Notes: generated by a model from the letters alone, not told the origin. A stretch of DNA of 64,000 nt from Bacteroidia bacterium (GCA_025996895.1 BNTW01000002.1:20395-84394); one strand, 5' to 3'; positions 7,456-17,567 are shown, counted from the stretch's first letter. Made by a program: numbers and translations.

Positions 7456-8318
7456 AAGGAATTATTTTAGCAGGTGGAAGCGCGACGAGACTTTTCCCTT
7501 TGTCGAAAGCCATTTCAAAGCAAATTATGCCGGTTTATGACAAGCCGATGATTTATTATCCGCTTTCTACGCTGATGCTGGCGGGAATACGCGAAGTGCT
7601 GGTGATTTCCACGCCGCGCGACTTGCCGATGTTTCAACAGTTGTTAGGCGCAGGCGAAACGCTGGGAATGAAGTTTGAATATATCATTCAGGAAGTGCCG
7701 AATGGCTTGGCGCAAGCATTTGTGCTGGGCGAAAAATTTATCAACGGCGAGCCGGCTTGCCTGATTTTGGGTGATAATATTTTCTACGGTCAGGGCTTCA
7801 GTAAATTACTTCAGCAGGCGCAGGCGATTGAAAAAGGTGCGTGCGTTTTCGGTTATTACGTGAAAGACCCGCGTGCGTATGGTGTGGTCGATTTTGACGA
7901 GACCGGCCAAGTGATTTCTATCGAAGAAAAACCGGCGAAGCCGAAATCCAATTATGCGGTTCCGGGATTGTATTTTTATGATAAAACAGTGGTGGAACGT
8001 GCCAAAGCATTGAAGCCGTCGGCGCGGGGCGAATACGAAATCACCGACTTAAACCGCACCTATCTGGAAGACGGTTTATTAAAAGTAGAATTGTTCGGCA
8101 GAGGTTTTGCCTGGTTAGATACCGGCAATTGCGACAGCCTCTCGGAAGCGTCTAACTTTGTGGAAACCATTCAAAAACGGCAAGGATTTTATGTTTCCTG
8201 TATCGAAGAAATCGCTTGGCGCAAAGGTTGGATCGATGACGCACAATTGGAAAAATTGGGCAAATCGTTAGAAAAAACCGAATACGGCCAATATATATTA
8301 TCACTAACTGAAAATTAA
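7452..8318 (+). CDS. rfbA: Glucose-1-phosphate thymidylyltransferase
   Basis: This 288-residue nucleotidyltransferase makes dTDP-glucose from dTTP and glucose-1-phosphate. It starts with the signature [26 protein letters not shown] loop, followed by [33 protein letters not shown] and [20 protein letters not shown]. Full length. It overlaps rfbC by ATGA and is followed 26 bases later by rfbB. The product feeds RfbB, so rfbC-rfbA-rfbB supply three of the four dTDP-rhamnose steps. Confidence 0.96.
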   Translation: MKGIILAGGSATRLFPLSKAISKQIMPVYDKPMIYYPLSTLMLAGIREVLVISTPRDLPMFQQLLGAGETLGMKFEYIIQEVPNGLAQAFVLGEKFINGEPACLILGDNIFYGQGFSKLLQQAQAIEKGACVFGYYVKDPRAYGVVDFDETGQVISIEEKPAKPKSNYAVPGLYFYDKTVVERAKALKPSARGEYEITDLNRTYLEDGLLKVELFGRGFAWLDTGNCDSLSEASNFVETIQKRQGFYVSCIEEIAWRKGWIDDAQLEKLGKSLEKTEYGQYILSLTEN

Positions 8319-8344
8319 TTCTCAATTCTCAACTCTCAATTTAT

Positions 8345-9499
8345 ATGAAGTATTATTTAGTAACCGGCGGGGCAGGTTTTATCGGCGCGAATTTCGTAAA
8401 ACATTTGTTAAACACAAATCCCGAAGCGAAAATCATTGTTTTGGACGATTTGACTTATGCCGGAAATCTGGGCACGCTGAAAGACGATTTGAAAAATCCG
8501 AATTGTATTTTTGTCAAAGGCGACATTCGCGACAACGAAGTGGTTAATCAACTGTTTACGGATTATCCGATTGATTATGTAGTGAATTTTGCAGCTGAAA
8601 GCCATGTCGATAGAAGCATCGAAAATCCACAGTTATTTTTGCAAACCAATATTTTGGGAACACAAAACCTGTTGGACAACGCCCGCAAGCATTGGACAAT
8701 CGGAAAGGACGAAAACGGCTATCCGATTTACCGTGAGGGAGTGAAATACTTGCAGGTTTCGACCGATGAAGTATATGGAAGTTTGGGCGAAACCGGCTAT
8801 TTTACGGAGAAAACGCCGCTTGACCCGCGCAGTCCGTATTCCGCTTCCAAAACCGGTGCGGATTTGATTGTGGTCGCTTATTCGGAAACTTATAAATTAC
8901 CGATAAACATCACTCGTTGTTCCAATAATTATGGTCCGTATCATTTTCCGGAAAAACTGATACCACTGATTATCAAGAATATTTTGGAGGGTAAAAAACT
9001 ACCGGTGTATGGCGACGGCTCGAATGTGCGTGATTGGTTGTATGTGGAAGACCATTGCAAAGCAATCGACGCCGTGTTGCACAAAGGCAAAACCGGCGAA
9101 GTGTATAACGTGGGCGGACACAACGAAAAGAAAAACATCGATATTGTGAAATTGACCATTAGCACTATCCGGCAGTTAATGGAAGAAAATCCGGCTTATC
9201 GGAAAGCGTTGAAAAAAACAGTTTGTCATTGTGGGCTTGATCCGCAATCTCCCGACTATTCGCTGGACTGGATAAGCGACGATTTAATTACTTTCGTGAA
9301 AGACCGCTTGGGACATGATCAGCGTTATGCTATCGACCCGACAAAAATCACGAATGCTTTGGGCTGGTATCCTGAAACCAAATTTGAGGACGGTATCGTG
9401 AAGACTATTCGCTGGTATCTTGAAAATCAGGATTGGGTGGAAGAAGTAACTTCGGGCGATTACCAGAAATATTATCAGGCGATGTACGAAAATCGATAA
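8345..9499 (+). CDS. rfbB: dTDP-glucose 4,6-dehydratase with in-frame repeat insertion
   Basis: This 384-residue extended short-chain dehydrogenase converts dTDP-glucose to dTDP-4-keto-6-deoxyglucose. It has the NAD loop [25 protein letters not shown], the [11 protein letters not shown] active-site segment and the YSASKTGAD catalytic Tyr-x-x-x-Lys. At about residues 293-303 the reading [11 protein letters not shown] interrupts the region before [18 protein letters not shown]; it is encoded by a repeat that also lies at 15951-15984. The frame is kept, and the insert sits in a surface loop region away from the active site, so the enzyme is probably active. Confidence 0.95.
   Translation: MKYYLVTGGAGFIGANFVKHLLNTNPEAKIIVLDDLTYAGNLGTLKDDLKNPNCIFVKGDIRDNEVVNQLFTDYPIDYVVNFAAESHVDRSIENPQLFLQTNILGTQNLLDNARKHWTIGKDENGYPIYREGVKYLQVSTDEVYGSLGETGYFTEKTPLDPRSPYSASKTGADLIVVAYSETYKLPINITRCSNNYGPYHFPEKLIPLIIKNILEGKKLPVYGDGSNVRDWLYVEDHCKAIDAVLHKGKTGEVYNVGGHNEKKNIDIVKLTISTIRQLMEENPAYRKALKKTVCHCGLDPQSPDYSLDWISDDLITFVKDRLGHDQRYAIDPTKITNALGWYPETKFEDGIVKTIRWYLENQDWVEEVTSGDYQKYYQAMYENR
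9224..9253 (+). repeat. [14 protein letters not shown] repeat inside rfbB
   Basis: The sequence TGTCATTGTGGGCTTGATCC and the bases just after it form an imperfect inverted repeat (ATTG-GGGCTTGATCC-CAAT type). It is the same family as the intergenic copy at 15951-15984 and the ileS copy at 40040-40068. It is translated in frame within RfbB. Confidence 0.75.
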
Positions 9500-9507
9500 A
9501 AGATTTT

Positions 9508-10605
9508 ATGGAAAAGAACGCAAAAATTTATATAGCCGGACACAAAGGCTTGGTAGGCTCGGCAATCCTGAAAAATTTGCAGGCGAAAGGTTATACAAAT
9601 TTTGTTCTGAGGACTTCTTCCGAATTGGATTTGAGAAATCAGCAGGCGGTTTTTGAATTTTTCGAGCGCGAAAAATCCGATTATGTCTTTTTGGCAGCTG
9701 CCAAGGTGGGTGGAATTGTAGCGAATAACACCTATCGCGGACAATTTATATATGAAAATTTGCAGATACAAAACAATGTCATTCATGCGGCATATAAAAA
9801 TGGCGTGAAAAAACTGCTGTTTCTCGGTTCGACCTGCATTTATCCGCGCGAAGCTCCCCAACCGATGCCCGAAGATTGCTTGCTGACTTCTCCGCTGGAA
9901 TACACCAACGAGCCGTATGCGATTGCCAAAATTGCGGGAATTAAATTGTGCGAAAGCTATAATTTGCAATACGGAACAAATTTTATTGCGGTCATGCCGA
10001 CCAATTTGTACGGCCCGAACGATAATTTTGATTTGGAGAAATCGCATGTTTTGCCGGCTTTATTGAGAAAAGTGCATTTGGCAAAGGCGTTAGCGAACGG
10101 CGATTGGGATACCATTCGCAACGATTTAAACCGTCTGCCGGTTGAAAACATTTCAGGTAAAAATTCGGAACAGGAAATGACGGAAATGCTGAAAAAACAC
10201 GGTATCGAAAAACAGCGTGTGGAAATCTGGGGAACAGGAAATCCGATGCGTGAGTTTCTGTGGAGTGAAGAAATGGCAGACGCCTGCGTCTTTGTCATGG
10301 AAAAGGTCAGTTTTGCAGACTTGAAACCCGAAGGCAAAGAAATTCGTAACACGCATATTAATATAGGTACAGGAAAAGAAGTTTCCATTCGCAGATTGGC
10401 GGAAATCATCGCTAACACCGTTGGCTACGAAGGCGAATTTTATTTTAACACCGACAAACCCGATGGCACGATGCTAAAACTGACCGACCCTTCCAAGCTA
10501 CACCGTTTGGGCTGGCAGCACAAGATTGAAATAGAAGAAGGAATAAAAAAACTCTATATTTGGTACACGGTACACGGTGCAGGGTACACGAAAGGGAAAC
10601 ATTAA
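9508..10605 (+). CDS. fcl: GDP-L-fucose synthase
   Basis: This 365-residue epimerase/reductase converts GDP-4-keto-6-deoxymannose to GDP-L-fucose. Motifs are the NADP loop [41 protein letters not shown] and the catalytic YAIAKIAG. It has the loop of about 30 residues around [12 protein letters not shown] that is usual in Bacteroidota versions. I place the start at 9508 ([11 protein letters not shown]); the frame runs further upstream but only through the end of rfbB. The final residues after LYIWY are encoded by a GTACACGGT repeat, so the natural C-terminus has been replaced. Confidence 0.93.
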   Translation: MEKNAKIYIAGHKGLVGSAILKNLQAKGYTNFVLRTSSELDLRNQQAVFEFFEREKSDYVFLAAAKVGGIVANNTYRGQFIYENLQIQNNVIHAAYKNGVKKLLFLGSTCIYPREAPQPMPEDCLLTSPLEYTNEPYAIAKIAGIKLCESYNLQYGTNFIAVMPTNLYGPNDNFDLEKSHVLPALLRKVHLAKALANGDWDTIRNDLNRLPVENISGKNSEQEMTEMLKKHGIEKQRVEIWGTGNPMREFLWSEEMADACVFVMEKVSFADLKPEGKEIRNTHINIGTGKEVSIRRLAEIIANTVGYEGEFYFNTDKPDGTMLKLTDPSKLHRLGWQHKIEIEEGIKKLYIWYTVHGAGYTKGKH

Positions 10606-10637
10606 AAATCGTGCACCGTGTACCTTGTACCGTGCAC
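10562..10637. repeat. GGTACACGG / CCGTGTACC inverted repeat between fcl and gmd
   Basis: Units of GGTACACGG(TGCA) on the left (10562-10590) face units of CGTGCACCGTGTACC on the right (10609-10637), separated by about 18 bases. The left arm encodes the last twelve codons of fcl; the right arm lies in the leader of gmd. Confidence 0.75.
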
Positions 10638-10652
10638 CTAAAAGAAATAGAC

Positions 10653-11804
10653 ATGGGAAAAACAGCGTTAATTACCGGTATCACCGGACAGGATGGAGCC
10701 TATTTATCCGAATATCTGATAAAAAAGGGATATACCGTGCATGGTATCAAACGGCGGGCGTCGTCGTTCAACACGGACAGAATTGACCATTTGTATCAAG
10801 ATCCGCATTTGGACAATCGTAATCTGATCTTGCACTATGGCGATATGACCGACTCCATGAATTTGACGCGTATTATCGGCGAGACACAGCCCGACGAAAT
10901 CTATAATCTGGCAGCGCAGAGCCACGTAAAAGTAAGTTTCGATACGCCCGAATATACGGCCAATGTAGATGGTTTAGGAACATTGCGCATTTTGGAAGCT
11001 GTCCGTTTGTTGGGTTTAACGCCTAAAACACGGATTTACCAAGCTTCGACTTCTGAGCTCTACGGCTTGGTACAGGAAGTTCCACAAAAGGAAACGACAC
11101 CGTTTTATCCGCGTAGTCCGTACGCAGCGGCAAAATTATATGCTTATTGGATTACGGTCAATTACCGCGAAGCCTACAATATGTTTGCCTGCAACGGTAT
11201 TTTGTTCAATCATGAATCGCCGTTACGGGGCGAAACTTTCGTTACACGGAAAGTTACCCGTGCCATTTCGCGCATTGCGTTGGGTATTCAATCGGACGTA
11301 TATATGGGAAATCTTTCGAGCAAACGCGATTGGGGACACGCTAAAGACTACATCAAAGCGATGTACCTGATTTTGCAACAAGAACAACCCGACGATTATG
11401 TGATTGCGACCGGCGTAACAACCACCATTCGCGATTTTATCAGCAAAGCATTCAAAGAAATTGGTATCGAAGTGGCATTTCAAGGCGAAGGTGCGCACGA
11501 AACCGGACAAATTGTCGGAATAGATGCCGAGATTTTTGTTCAAAAAATAGGCGAGCCTTATTTGGAGTCCATTGTGAAAAGAATCGGCGAAGAAGTGGTA
11601 AAAGTTGATCCGAAATATTTCCGGCCGACCGAAGTGGAATTGTTGATCGGTGATGCAACGAAAGCGCGCACAAAGTTGTCGTGGGAGCCAAAATACACGT
11701 TAGACACGTTGATTGAAGACATGATGTCGAACGATGTAAAAGAAATGAAGAAAGAAGCCTATTTGAAAGACGGCGGTTACCGGATTTTAAATTATTTTGA
11801 GTAA
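10653..11804 (+). CDS. gmd: GDP-mannose 4,6-dehydratase
   Basis: This 383-residue dehydratase makes GDP-4-keto-6-deoxymannose, the substrate of the fcl product. It opens with [20 protein letters not shown] and carries [30 protein letters not shown], the [10 protein letters not shown] active site, [10 protein letters not shown] (Tyr/Lys), [16 protein letters not shown] and [11 protein letters not shown]. The ATG at 10653 is chosen because this is the conserved N-terminus; an in-frame ATG 31 codons upstream lies in the repeat that separates it from fcl. Order fcl then gmd is the reverse of the common gmd-fcl order. Confidence 0.95.
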   Translation: MGKTALITGITGQDGAYLSEYLIKKGYTVHGIKRRASSFNTDRIDHLYQDPHLDNRNLILHYGDMTDSMNLTRIIGETQPDEIYNLAAQSHVKVSFDTPEYTANVDGLGTLRILEAVRLLGLTPKTRIYQASTSELYGLVQEVPQKETTPFYPRSPYAAAKLYAYWITVNYREAYNMFACNGILFNHESPLRGETFVTRKVTRAISRIALGIQSDVYMGNLSSKRDWGHAKDYIKAMYLILQQEQPDDYVIATGVTTTIRDFISKAFKEIGIEVAFQGEGAHETGQIVGIDAEIFVQKIGEPYLESIVKRIGEEVVKVDPKYFRPTEVELLIGDATKARTKLSWEPKYTLDTLIEDMMSNDVKEMKKEAYLKDGGYRILNYFE

Positions 11805-11945
11805 CAGCAAACCGGCATTTTTTATTTAAAAAATGTAATCTATATTTATTTTTGAAAAGTGGCATAATGTTTGCTTTACAACAATAAAGAAGCTAAATAG
11901 TAAGGATGCGAACGAATCAGGATTAGTTAAATAATTTAAACAATT

Positions 11946-13913
11946 ATGATTCGTATGAAGAGAAAGTTAGGTCAAGTGTTAGTGTCGGTAATAAATAAAT
12001 TACGGTCGATTTCGTATTTGCCTGCGTGGGCGGTATTCATAATTGATATATTCCTTTCGGGTTTTGCTTTTACTATTTCATATTTGATTTGTTATCAAAT
12101 GGGAAACCATATCGTGTTGACCGTTCCTTTTTTGTTGAAATTACTGCTGAATACGGTCATTATTGCGTTTTTCTTTCTGCTGTTCCGTTCCTACAGGGGA
12201 GTTCTCCGTTATTTCAGCATTACAGACGGCCGGTCGATTTTCATGTCGGTTCTTTCAACTGCGGTAACGATGGTGGTTTTGAATTTTTTCACTCAACATT
12301 TATTACAGTATACTATTCTTGTTTATTTCGGATTTGTTATTAATTTTGGCTTAACGCTTTTGTTCCTGTATCTTTTCCGGACAATGATACAAGTAATTTA
12401 TCATTTGCTGGGCAACGGCTCGCCTCCCGCTAACCGGAAAATCCCCATTCTTATTTTTGATATTTCGTCTACTATGATTTCAACGGCGGAAATGCTGAAA
12501 AAGAGTTCTACTCATTACATTCCTGTCGGATTTATTTCTTCCGATAAGAAAGCCGTAGATAAATTGATTTTAGGGCTTCCGGTTTTTTCGATGAGCGATA
12601 AGGACAGTGTGTTGATTAAGAATAAATTGGTGCAGGCTCTATTGATTAATCCGGCCGAACAAGACATTCACGAAAAAGAAACGATTGCCGGATATTGTGA
12701 AAAAAACCGGTTGAAAATATTGTCTATTCCGGCTGTTTCGGATTATCAAAAACGGCCGAGTATTGATAAAATCCGGAATATACAGATTGAAGATTTATTG
12801 GGACGGACTCCGATTTCCATTGCGATAGAAGAAATCGGCGAAAATTTAAGGAATAAATGCGTAATGGTAACCGGTGCAGCCGGCTCCATTGGGAGCGAAA
12901 TTGTTCATCAAATCGCTTGTTTCCAGCCGGGATTGGTGCTTTTGTGCGATATTGCGGAAACTCCCTTGCATGCGCTTCAGTTGGAAATTCAGGAAAAATT
13001 TCCGGAGTTGCATTATATGCCTTTGCTTTGTGATGTTCGCAACCGTGCGCGCATGGAACAGATTTTTAAAGTATTCCGTCCTTCACATGTTTATCATGCA
13101 GCCGCCTACAAGCATGTTCCGTTAATGGAAAGTCACCCGTGCGAATCCATTCATACGAATGTAAGCGGAACGAAAAACATTGCCGATTTGTCTGTCAAAT
13201 ACCGGGCGGAAGTATTGGTTATGATTTCTACGGATAAAGCCGTCAATCCGACCAACGTCATGGGTGCATCCAAACGAATTGCCGAAATTTATGTGCAATC
13301 GTTGTATAAATATTTGAAAGCGAACGAAGAAAAATATAAAAATCCGATACGGATTATAACTACACGCTTCGGAAATGTACTTGGCTCAAACGGCTCGGTC
13401 ATTCCGTTGTTTAAGGAACAAATCGAAAAAGGCGGGCCGGTTACGGTTACTCACCCTGACATTATCCGCTATTTCATGACTATTCCTGAAGCTTGCCGGC
13501 TGGTTTTGGAAGCAGCCAATATGGGCAAAGGGGGTGAAATTTTTGTCTTTGATATGGGGGAACCGGTGAAAATTGTCGATTTGGCGGAAAAGATGATTCG
13601 TTTGTCCGGATTGAAACCCTATGAGGATATTCCGATTGTATTTACCGGTTTGCGTCCCGGTGAAAAATTATATGAAGAATTGCTTGCCGACGAAGAAATT
13701 ACGCAGAAAACATATAATAAAAATATTATGATAGGAACAGTACGCGATGATTATGAATATGAAGAACTAAAATCTCGGTTGGCAGAACTTTGTGAAGCCG
13801 CTGTGAATCATGTAGATAAAGAAGTGGTCAGAATAATGAAAGAAATTATTCCCGAATATATCAGTGCAAATTCCATTTATGAACTTTTGGACGAAGAGGT
13901 GTTTGCAAATTAA
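11946..13913 (+). CDS. Membrane-bound CapD/FlaA1-like nucleotide-sugar dehydratase (copy 1)
   Basis: This 655-residue protein has four hydrophobic helices in its first 140 residues, a CoA-binding-like middle domain, and a C-terminal short-chain dehydrogenase domain from about residue 290. Seen there are VTGAAGSIGSEIVHQ, DVRNRARMEQIF, YHAAAYKHVPLME, and the modified catalytic site STDKAVNPTNVMGASKRIAE in which Met replaces the usual Tyr, as in FlaA1/CapD 4,6-dehydratases. Homologues act on UDP-GlcNAc or similar sugars for capsule and O-antigen. It is 41 bases upstream of a second copy. Confidence 0.9.
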   Translation: MIRMKRKLGQVLVSVINKLRSISYLPAWAVFIIDIFLSGFAFTISYLICYQMGNHIVLTVPFLLKLLLNTVIIAFFFLLFRSYRGVLRYFSITDGRSIFMSVLSTAVTMVVLNFFTQHLLQYTILVYFGFVINFGLTLLFLYLFRTMIQVIYHLLGNGSPPANRKIPILIFDISSTMISTAEMLKKSSTHYIPVGFISSDKKAVDKLILGLPVFSMSDKDSVLIKNKLVQALLINPAEQDIHEKETIAGYCEKNRLKILSIPAVSDYQKRPSIDKIRNIQIEDLLGRTPISIAIEEIGENLRNKCVMVTGAAGSIGSEIVHQIACFQPGLVLLCDIAETPLHALQLEIQEKFPELHYMPLLCDVRNRARMEQIFKVFRPSHVYHAAAYKHVPLMESHPCESIHTNVSGTKNIADLSVKYRAEVLVMISTDKAVNPTNVMGASKRIAEIYVQSLYKYLKANEEKYKNPIRIITTRFGNVLGSNGSVIPLFKEQIEKGGPVTVTHPDIIRYFMTIPEACRLVLEAANMGKGGEIFVFDMGEPVKIVDLAEKMIRLSGLKPYEDIPIVFTGLRPGEKLYEELLADEEITQKTYNKNIMIGTVRDDYEYEELKSRLAELCEAAVNHVDKEVVRIMKEIIPEYISANSIYELLDEEVFAN

Positions 13914-13932
13914 ATACGAAATTTTACCTTTG
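13902..13932 (+). promoter_or_regulatory. Promoter of the second CapD-like gene
   Basis: TTTG (13902-13905), 19 bases, then TACCTTTG (13925-13932): an exact fit to the Bacteroidota promoter. The -33 element sits inside the last codons of copy 1, so copy 2 can be expressed independently. Confidence 0.7.
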
Positions 13933-13954
13933 TATAAAAATAAATAAATAAGTA

Positions 13955-15904
13955 ATGCCCTTTCAATCCAAATTTGTCGACGCGCTTTGTTCTAAATTAG
14001 AGAATATTCCCTATTTGCCCAAATGGTTTGTTTTCGGAATGGATTTGGTGGGTGTATCTATTTCTTTTACAATTTCTTATCTGGTTTGTTTTCATTTGAT
14101 TGAAGCTCCTTACCTGTGGGACGCATTCCTGATGAAATTATTGTTTTGCTTAATCATAACCGGCAGTTTCTTTTCTCTTTGGCGGACGCATGTCGGCATT
14201 ATCCGCTATTCGAGTTTTAGAGATGCCTTGCGTGTTTTTGTCGCTTTGGTTTGTGCGAATATAACCCTTTACGGAGTCAATATACTCCTGCAAAAGTACT
14301 ACGGACATATTATTATGCCTGGTATCGGATTTTTTATTAATTTTTTGCTGAGTTTTTCGTTTATCTTTTTCTGCAAAATGGTTGTCCGGATTGTATTCGA
14401 TTATGTGAAGATAAAAGGGTCGGGACCAGTTAAAAATGTTCCGGTATTGATTTATGGTGTCAATCCGATGTTGGTGGAATTGGCCCGTATGGTCAATCAT
14501 TCCGAACAAATAAAGTACCGTCCGATTGGTTTTATTGCGCCGAAAAACATGACTGCCGGTAAGCGGGCTTTCAATCTTCCGGTATATCATATTAATAAAG
14601 CATTCACTCATAAAAAAGTCATATCCGAATTTAAGGCGGTGGTAATCGACCCTAAAGAAATTGACAGAGAACAAAAGCAGCGGCTTTACGGATTATGCCT
14701 GAAATACAAGAAAGATTTGTTGTCTGTGCCTTCGATGGACGACTGGACAGGAAATACACAATTCAAAAATCTGAAGAAAGTGCGAATTGAAGACCTGTTG
14801 CAGCGTGTTCCGATTGAAATTGATACCGGCTCTATCGGCCGGAATTTGGAAGGTAAAACAGTGTTGATTACCGGTGCGGCCGGCTCTATTGGAAGTGAAA
14901 TTGTGCGCCAGGTAAGCCATTTCAATATAGGGCTGCTTTTGATTTGTGATGTTGCCGAAAGTCCTCTCCATGAAATTCGTATGGAGATAAACGACAAATA
15001 TCCGCAAATTAATTATAAAATATTGATAGTCAATGTGCGGGATTACGAACTAATGAAAAAAGTTTTTGAAAAGTATCGTCCGAATATTATTTATCATGCT
15101 GCTGCTTATAAACACGTTCCATTGATGGAAGAACATCCGTGCGAAGCCATTTTGACCAATGTGCTGGGAAGTAAAAATATGGCCGATTTGGCAATGGAAT
15201 ATAAAGCAGAAGCCTTTGTGATGATTTCGACCGACAAAGCGGTTAATCCGAGCAATATTATGGGTGCTTCCAAGCGAATTGCCGAAATTTACGGACAATC
15301 GCTTTTCCGGAAAGTAAAAAATGAAAAAAGCGATACGGCTACTCGTTTCATCATTACGCGCTTCGGCAACGTGCTTGGCTCTAACGGCTCGGTCATTCCG
15401 CGTTTCGAGCAACAAATCAGTCGCGGCGGACCGATTACAGTTACGCATCCGGAAATTATCCGTTATTTTATGACCATTCGGGAAGCTTGCCGTCTGGTGT
15501 TGGACGCAGGAAATTTCGGGAAAGGCGGTGAAGTTTTTGTTTTCGACATGGGCGAACCGGTAAAAATCAAGGATATGGCGGAAGAAATGATTCGGCTGTC
15601 AGGTTTCGTGCCGTACAAAGACATCGATATTATTTATACAGGTTTGCGTCCGGGCGAAAAATTGTATGAAGAATTGTTGTATGACAAAGAAACAGTGAAA
15701 CCGACGCACAATAGAAAAATCATGATCGGCTCGGTGCGCGAACACGATTACGATGAAGTCAATAAGGCCGTTTCTCAATTATTGGCCGAAGCCGCCGCCT
15801 ACCATTCGCGCGAAGTGGTGAAACTCATGAAAACGATTGTCCCGGAATTTAAAAGTCTCAATTCGGAATATGCCGAATTGGACAAATTACCCAATTGTCA
15901 TTGA
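13955..15904 (+). CDS. Membrane-bound CapD/FlaA1-like nucleotide-sugar dehydratase (copy 2)
   Basis: This 649-residue paralogue of the preceding gene has the same layout: four N-terminal membrane helices, a middle domain, and a dehydratase domain with ITGAAGSIGSEIVRQ, YHAAAYKHVPLMEEHPCEA and STDKAVNPSNIMGASKRIAE. The catalytic domains are very similar while the membrane and middle domains are more diverged, as expected for an older tandem duplication with different partners or substrates. It has its own promoter at 13902-13932. The last residues (LPNCH) may be altered by the repeat-rich sequence that follows. Confidence 0.9.
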   Translation: MPFQSKFVDALCSKLENIPYLPKWFVFGMDLVGVSISFTISYLVCFHLIEAPYLWDAFLMKLLFCLIITGSFFSLWRTHVGIIRYSSFRDALRVFVALVCANITLYGVNILLQKYYGHIIMPGIGFFINFLLSFSFIFFCKMVVRIVFDYVKIKGSGPVKNVPVLIYGVNPMLVELARMVNHSEQIKYRPIGFIAPKNMTAGKRAFNLPVYHINKAFTHKKVISEFKAVVIDPKEIDREQKQRLYGLCLKYKKDLLSVPSMDDWTGNTQFKNLKKVRIEDLLQRVPIEIDTGSIGRNLEGKTVLITGAAGSIGSEIVRQVSHFNIGLLLICDVAESPLHEIRMEINDKYPQINYKILIVNVRDYELMKKVFEKYRPNIIYHAAAYKHVPLMEEHPCEAILTNVLGSKNMADLAMEYKAEAFVMISTDKAVNPSNIMGASKRIAEIYGQSLFRKVKNEKSDTATRFIITRFGNVLGSNGSVIPRFEQQISRGGPITVTHPEIIRYFMTIREACRLVLDAGNFGKGGEVFVFDMGEPVKIKDMAEEMIRLSGFVPYKDIDIIYTGLRPGEKLYEELLYDKETVKPTHNRKIMIGSVREHDYDEVNKAVSQLLAEAAAYHSREVVKLMKTIVPEFKSLNSEYAELDKLPNCH

Positions 15905-15950
15905 TATATTCAAAAGTTTTGAATTGTTCTCTTTCCCAGAAGGGTATTTT

Positions 15951-15984
15951 TAGGGAGATTGCGGGTCAAGTCCGCAATGACAAA
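15951..15984. repeat. Intergenic copy of the [14 protein letters not shown] repeat
   Basis: AGGGAGATTGCGGGTCAAGT followed by CCGCAATGACAAAG forms a hairpin (ATTGCGG / CCGCAAT). It is the reverse-oriented relative of the rfbB insert and lies between two convergent genes, where it could also end transcription. Confidence 0.7.
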
Positions 15985-15987
15985 GAA

Positions 15988-17334
15988 CTACTCCGAGTAT
16001 TGTTTCAATATTTCTTCAAGTACGCCGACATAATAAAACGGTACATTGAGCAGCCGAAACTTTTTGCCTTTTTGCGTTGTAACTTCATCAACAGAAAACG
16101 GTTGCGACCAAACTCTTACGGCAATGTCGTGTGGCACTTCGTCCATAAACAAATGCAATGATTTAAGGTGTGCGTTGTGTCCCGATTTTACTTCAATGGG
16201 GATAACTTTGCCGTCGAATTGCAAAACAAAATCTATTTCTGCCTGTGAAGTGTGTTTTTCGCGCACCCAAAAATTCCGCTGATTGGAAACACGACTATCC
16301 AATGCCAGCAGTTCCTGTGCCACAACCTGTTCGGCAATTTTTCCGCGATAAGCGTCAAGAATATCTTTTGAGCCAAATACTTCTTGTTGCAATTTTGCCG
16401 CATAATTGACCAAACCGCAATCGAGCCAAAGCAGTTTTGGCGAGCGTTTCAGGTCTTGCGTTACCGGTACGAGAAAATCGGTGGTCGGGTAGCAAAGTTC
16501 CAACACAAAGGTTTTTTCCAAAGTGCGAAACGCCTCGCCCATTTCTCTCGCTTTGTAGGAAGATTCGGCAAAACCTCCCAGCGTAATGCGTTGTGCAGCA
16601 AACTTCCAACCCGCTTTCAAAATATAACGAATGGTTTGGCTCATTGTGTTGTTTTCGGCGTATTTTTCCACATCATCGCGATAACTTGTGAGCAAACTTT
16701 CATAAATCTTGTTCAAACCGACAAAATCCTTTTTTTCTGCATAATCGGCAACCACTTCGGGCATTCCGCCAATGAGCGTGAAAGTGTTAAATAAGTTCAT
16801 CGTTCTGTCGTGCAACGCTTCGGGTATTCGCCTGTCAATCAATGCTTCTTCAAGCATTTTTTCATCAATAGCCCGCAAAAATTCATTGAAAGTACAGGGG
16901 CAAACTGCCAGATATTCCACACGCCCGACAGGAAACGATATGTTTTTACTCAACATCGTTTCCAGCAACGAGCCGGCGGCAATCACATACAAATCAGGCA
17001 GTTTTTCCTCATAAAAATAGCGCAGTTTTGTAATTGCCGTTTTTGAATTTTGAATTTCGTCAATAAACAAAAGCGTTTTACCCGCCTGCTTTTTTTGTTT
17101 ACAAAACATAAAAATTTCGGCCAGAAGGTCGGGAATTTCCTGCTCCTTTTCAAAAAGAGCCATTGCTTTCGGTTTTTTTTCAAAATTCAGGTAGAGATAA
17201 TTCTCAAACCGTTCGGCAAAACTTTCCACAAGAGTAGTTTTGCCAACCTGACGAGAGCCCCTTAATATCAACGGTTTGCGTTTTTTATTCGCCGCCCATT
17301 GTTCCAATTCTTTAATAACATTTCTTTCAAACAT
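15988..17334 (-). CDS. AAA ATPase with C-terminal DUF4143 domain
   Basis: This 448-residue protein has Walker A GSRQVGKTTL (about 26-35), Walker B LLFIDEIQN, the sensor segment VIAAGSLLETML, and a C-terminal DUF4143 region with a PD-(D/E)xK-like core (AEIDFVLQFDGKVIPIEVKSG). Such proteins are common in Bacteroidota and archaea, often in many copies per genome. Their role is poorly known; links to mobile elements and defence are often suggested. It is preceded by a -7 box and three 33-bp-spaced direct repeats. Confidence 0.88.
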   Translation of the reverse strand: MFERNVIKELEQWAANKKRKPLILRGSRQVGKTTLVESFAERFENYLYLNFEKKPKAMALFEKEQEIPDLLAEIFMFCKQKKQAGKTLLFIDEIQNSKTAITKLRYFYEEKLPDLYVIAAGSLLETMLSKNISFPVGRVEYLAVCPCTFNEFLRAIDEKMLEEALIDRRIPEALHDRTMNLFNTFTLIGGMPEVVADYAEKKDFVGLNKIYESLLTSYRDDVEKYAENNTMSQTIRYILKAGWKFAAQRITLGGFAESSYKAREMGEAFRTLEKTFVLELCYPTTDFLVPVTQDLKRSPKLLWLDCGLVNYAAKLQQEVFGSKDILDAYRGKIAEQVVAQELLALDSRVSNQRNFWVREKHTSQAEIDFVLQFDGKVIPIEVKSGHNAHLKSLHLFMDEVPHDIAVRVWSQPFSVDEVTTQKGKKFRLLNVPFYYVGVLEEILKQYSE

Positions 17335-17351
17335 AGCTCTGAATTTTTCTG

Positions 17352-17359
17352 CAAAGATA
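17352..17359 (-). promoter_or_regulatory. -7 box of the DUF4143 ATPase gene
   Basis: TATCTTTG on the minus strand, 17 bases before the ATG. The same context (TTCTGCAAAGATA on the plus strand) precedes the other ATPase gene at 19094, suggesting a shared leader. Confidence 0.55.
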
Positions 17360-17368
17360 ATAACTTTG

Positions 17369-17453
17369 TATTAAAGTTAGGGTAAAAATCAGAAGAAAAT
17401 ATATCAAAATTAGGGTAAAACTTGCTTGATTTTGTATCAAAATTAGGGCAAAT
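17369..17453. repeat. Three direct repeats with 33-bp period upstream of the ATPase
   Basis: TATTAAAGTTAGGGTAAAA (17369), TATCAAAATTAGGGTAAAA (17402) and TATCAAAATTAGGGCAAAT (17435) are spaced exactly 33 bases apart, about three helix turns, and begin just upstream of the -7 box. This is the arrangement of an operator bound by one protein on one face of the DNA. Confidence 0.7.
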
Positions 17454-17567
17454 TCCTTTTTATCCCACAATCCAATATTTCAAAGACCGCTTTTGACGCC
17501 TGAGTCCACCTTTATTATCCGATGAAATACAGGGTGCCGAAATAAGTTCTAAATATCTCGCGAAAAT

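Noticed and set aside
9433..10605. Longer N-terminus for fcl
   Set aside because: The extra 25 codons lie inside the end of rfbB and have no similarity to the family.
17369..17453. CRISPR-like array
   Set aside because: Only three units, the gaps between units are 13-14 bases and no cas gene is present; an operator is more likely.
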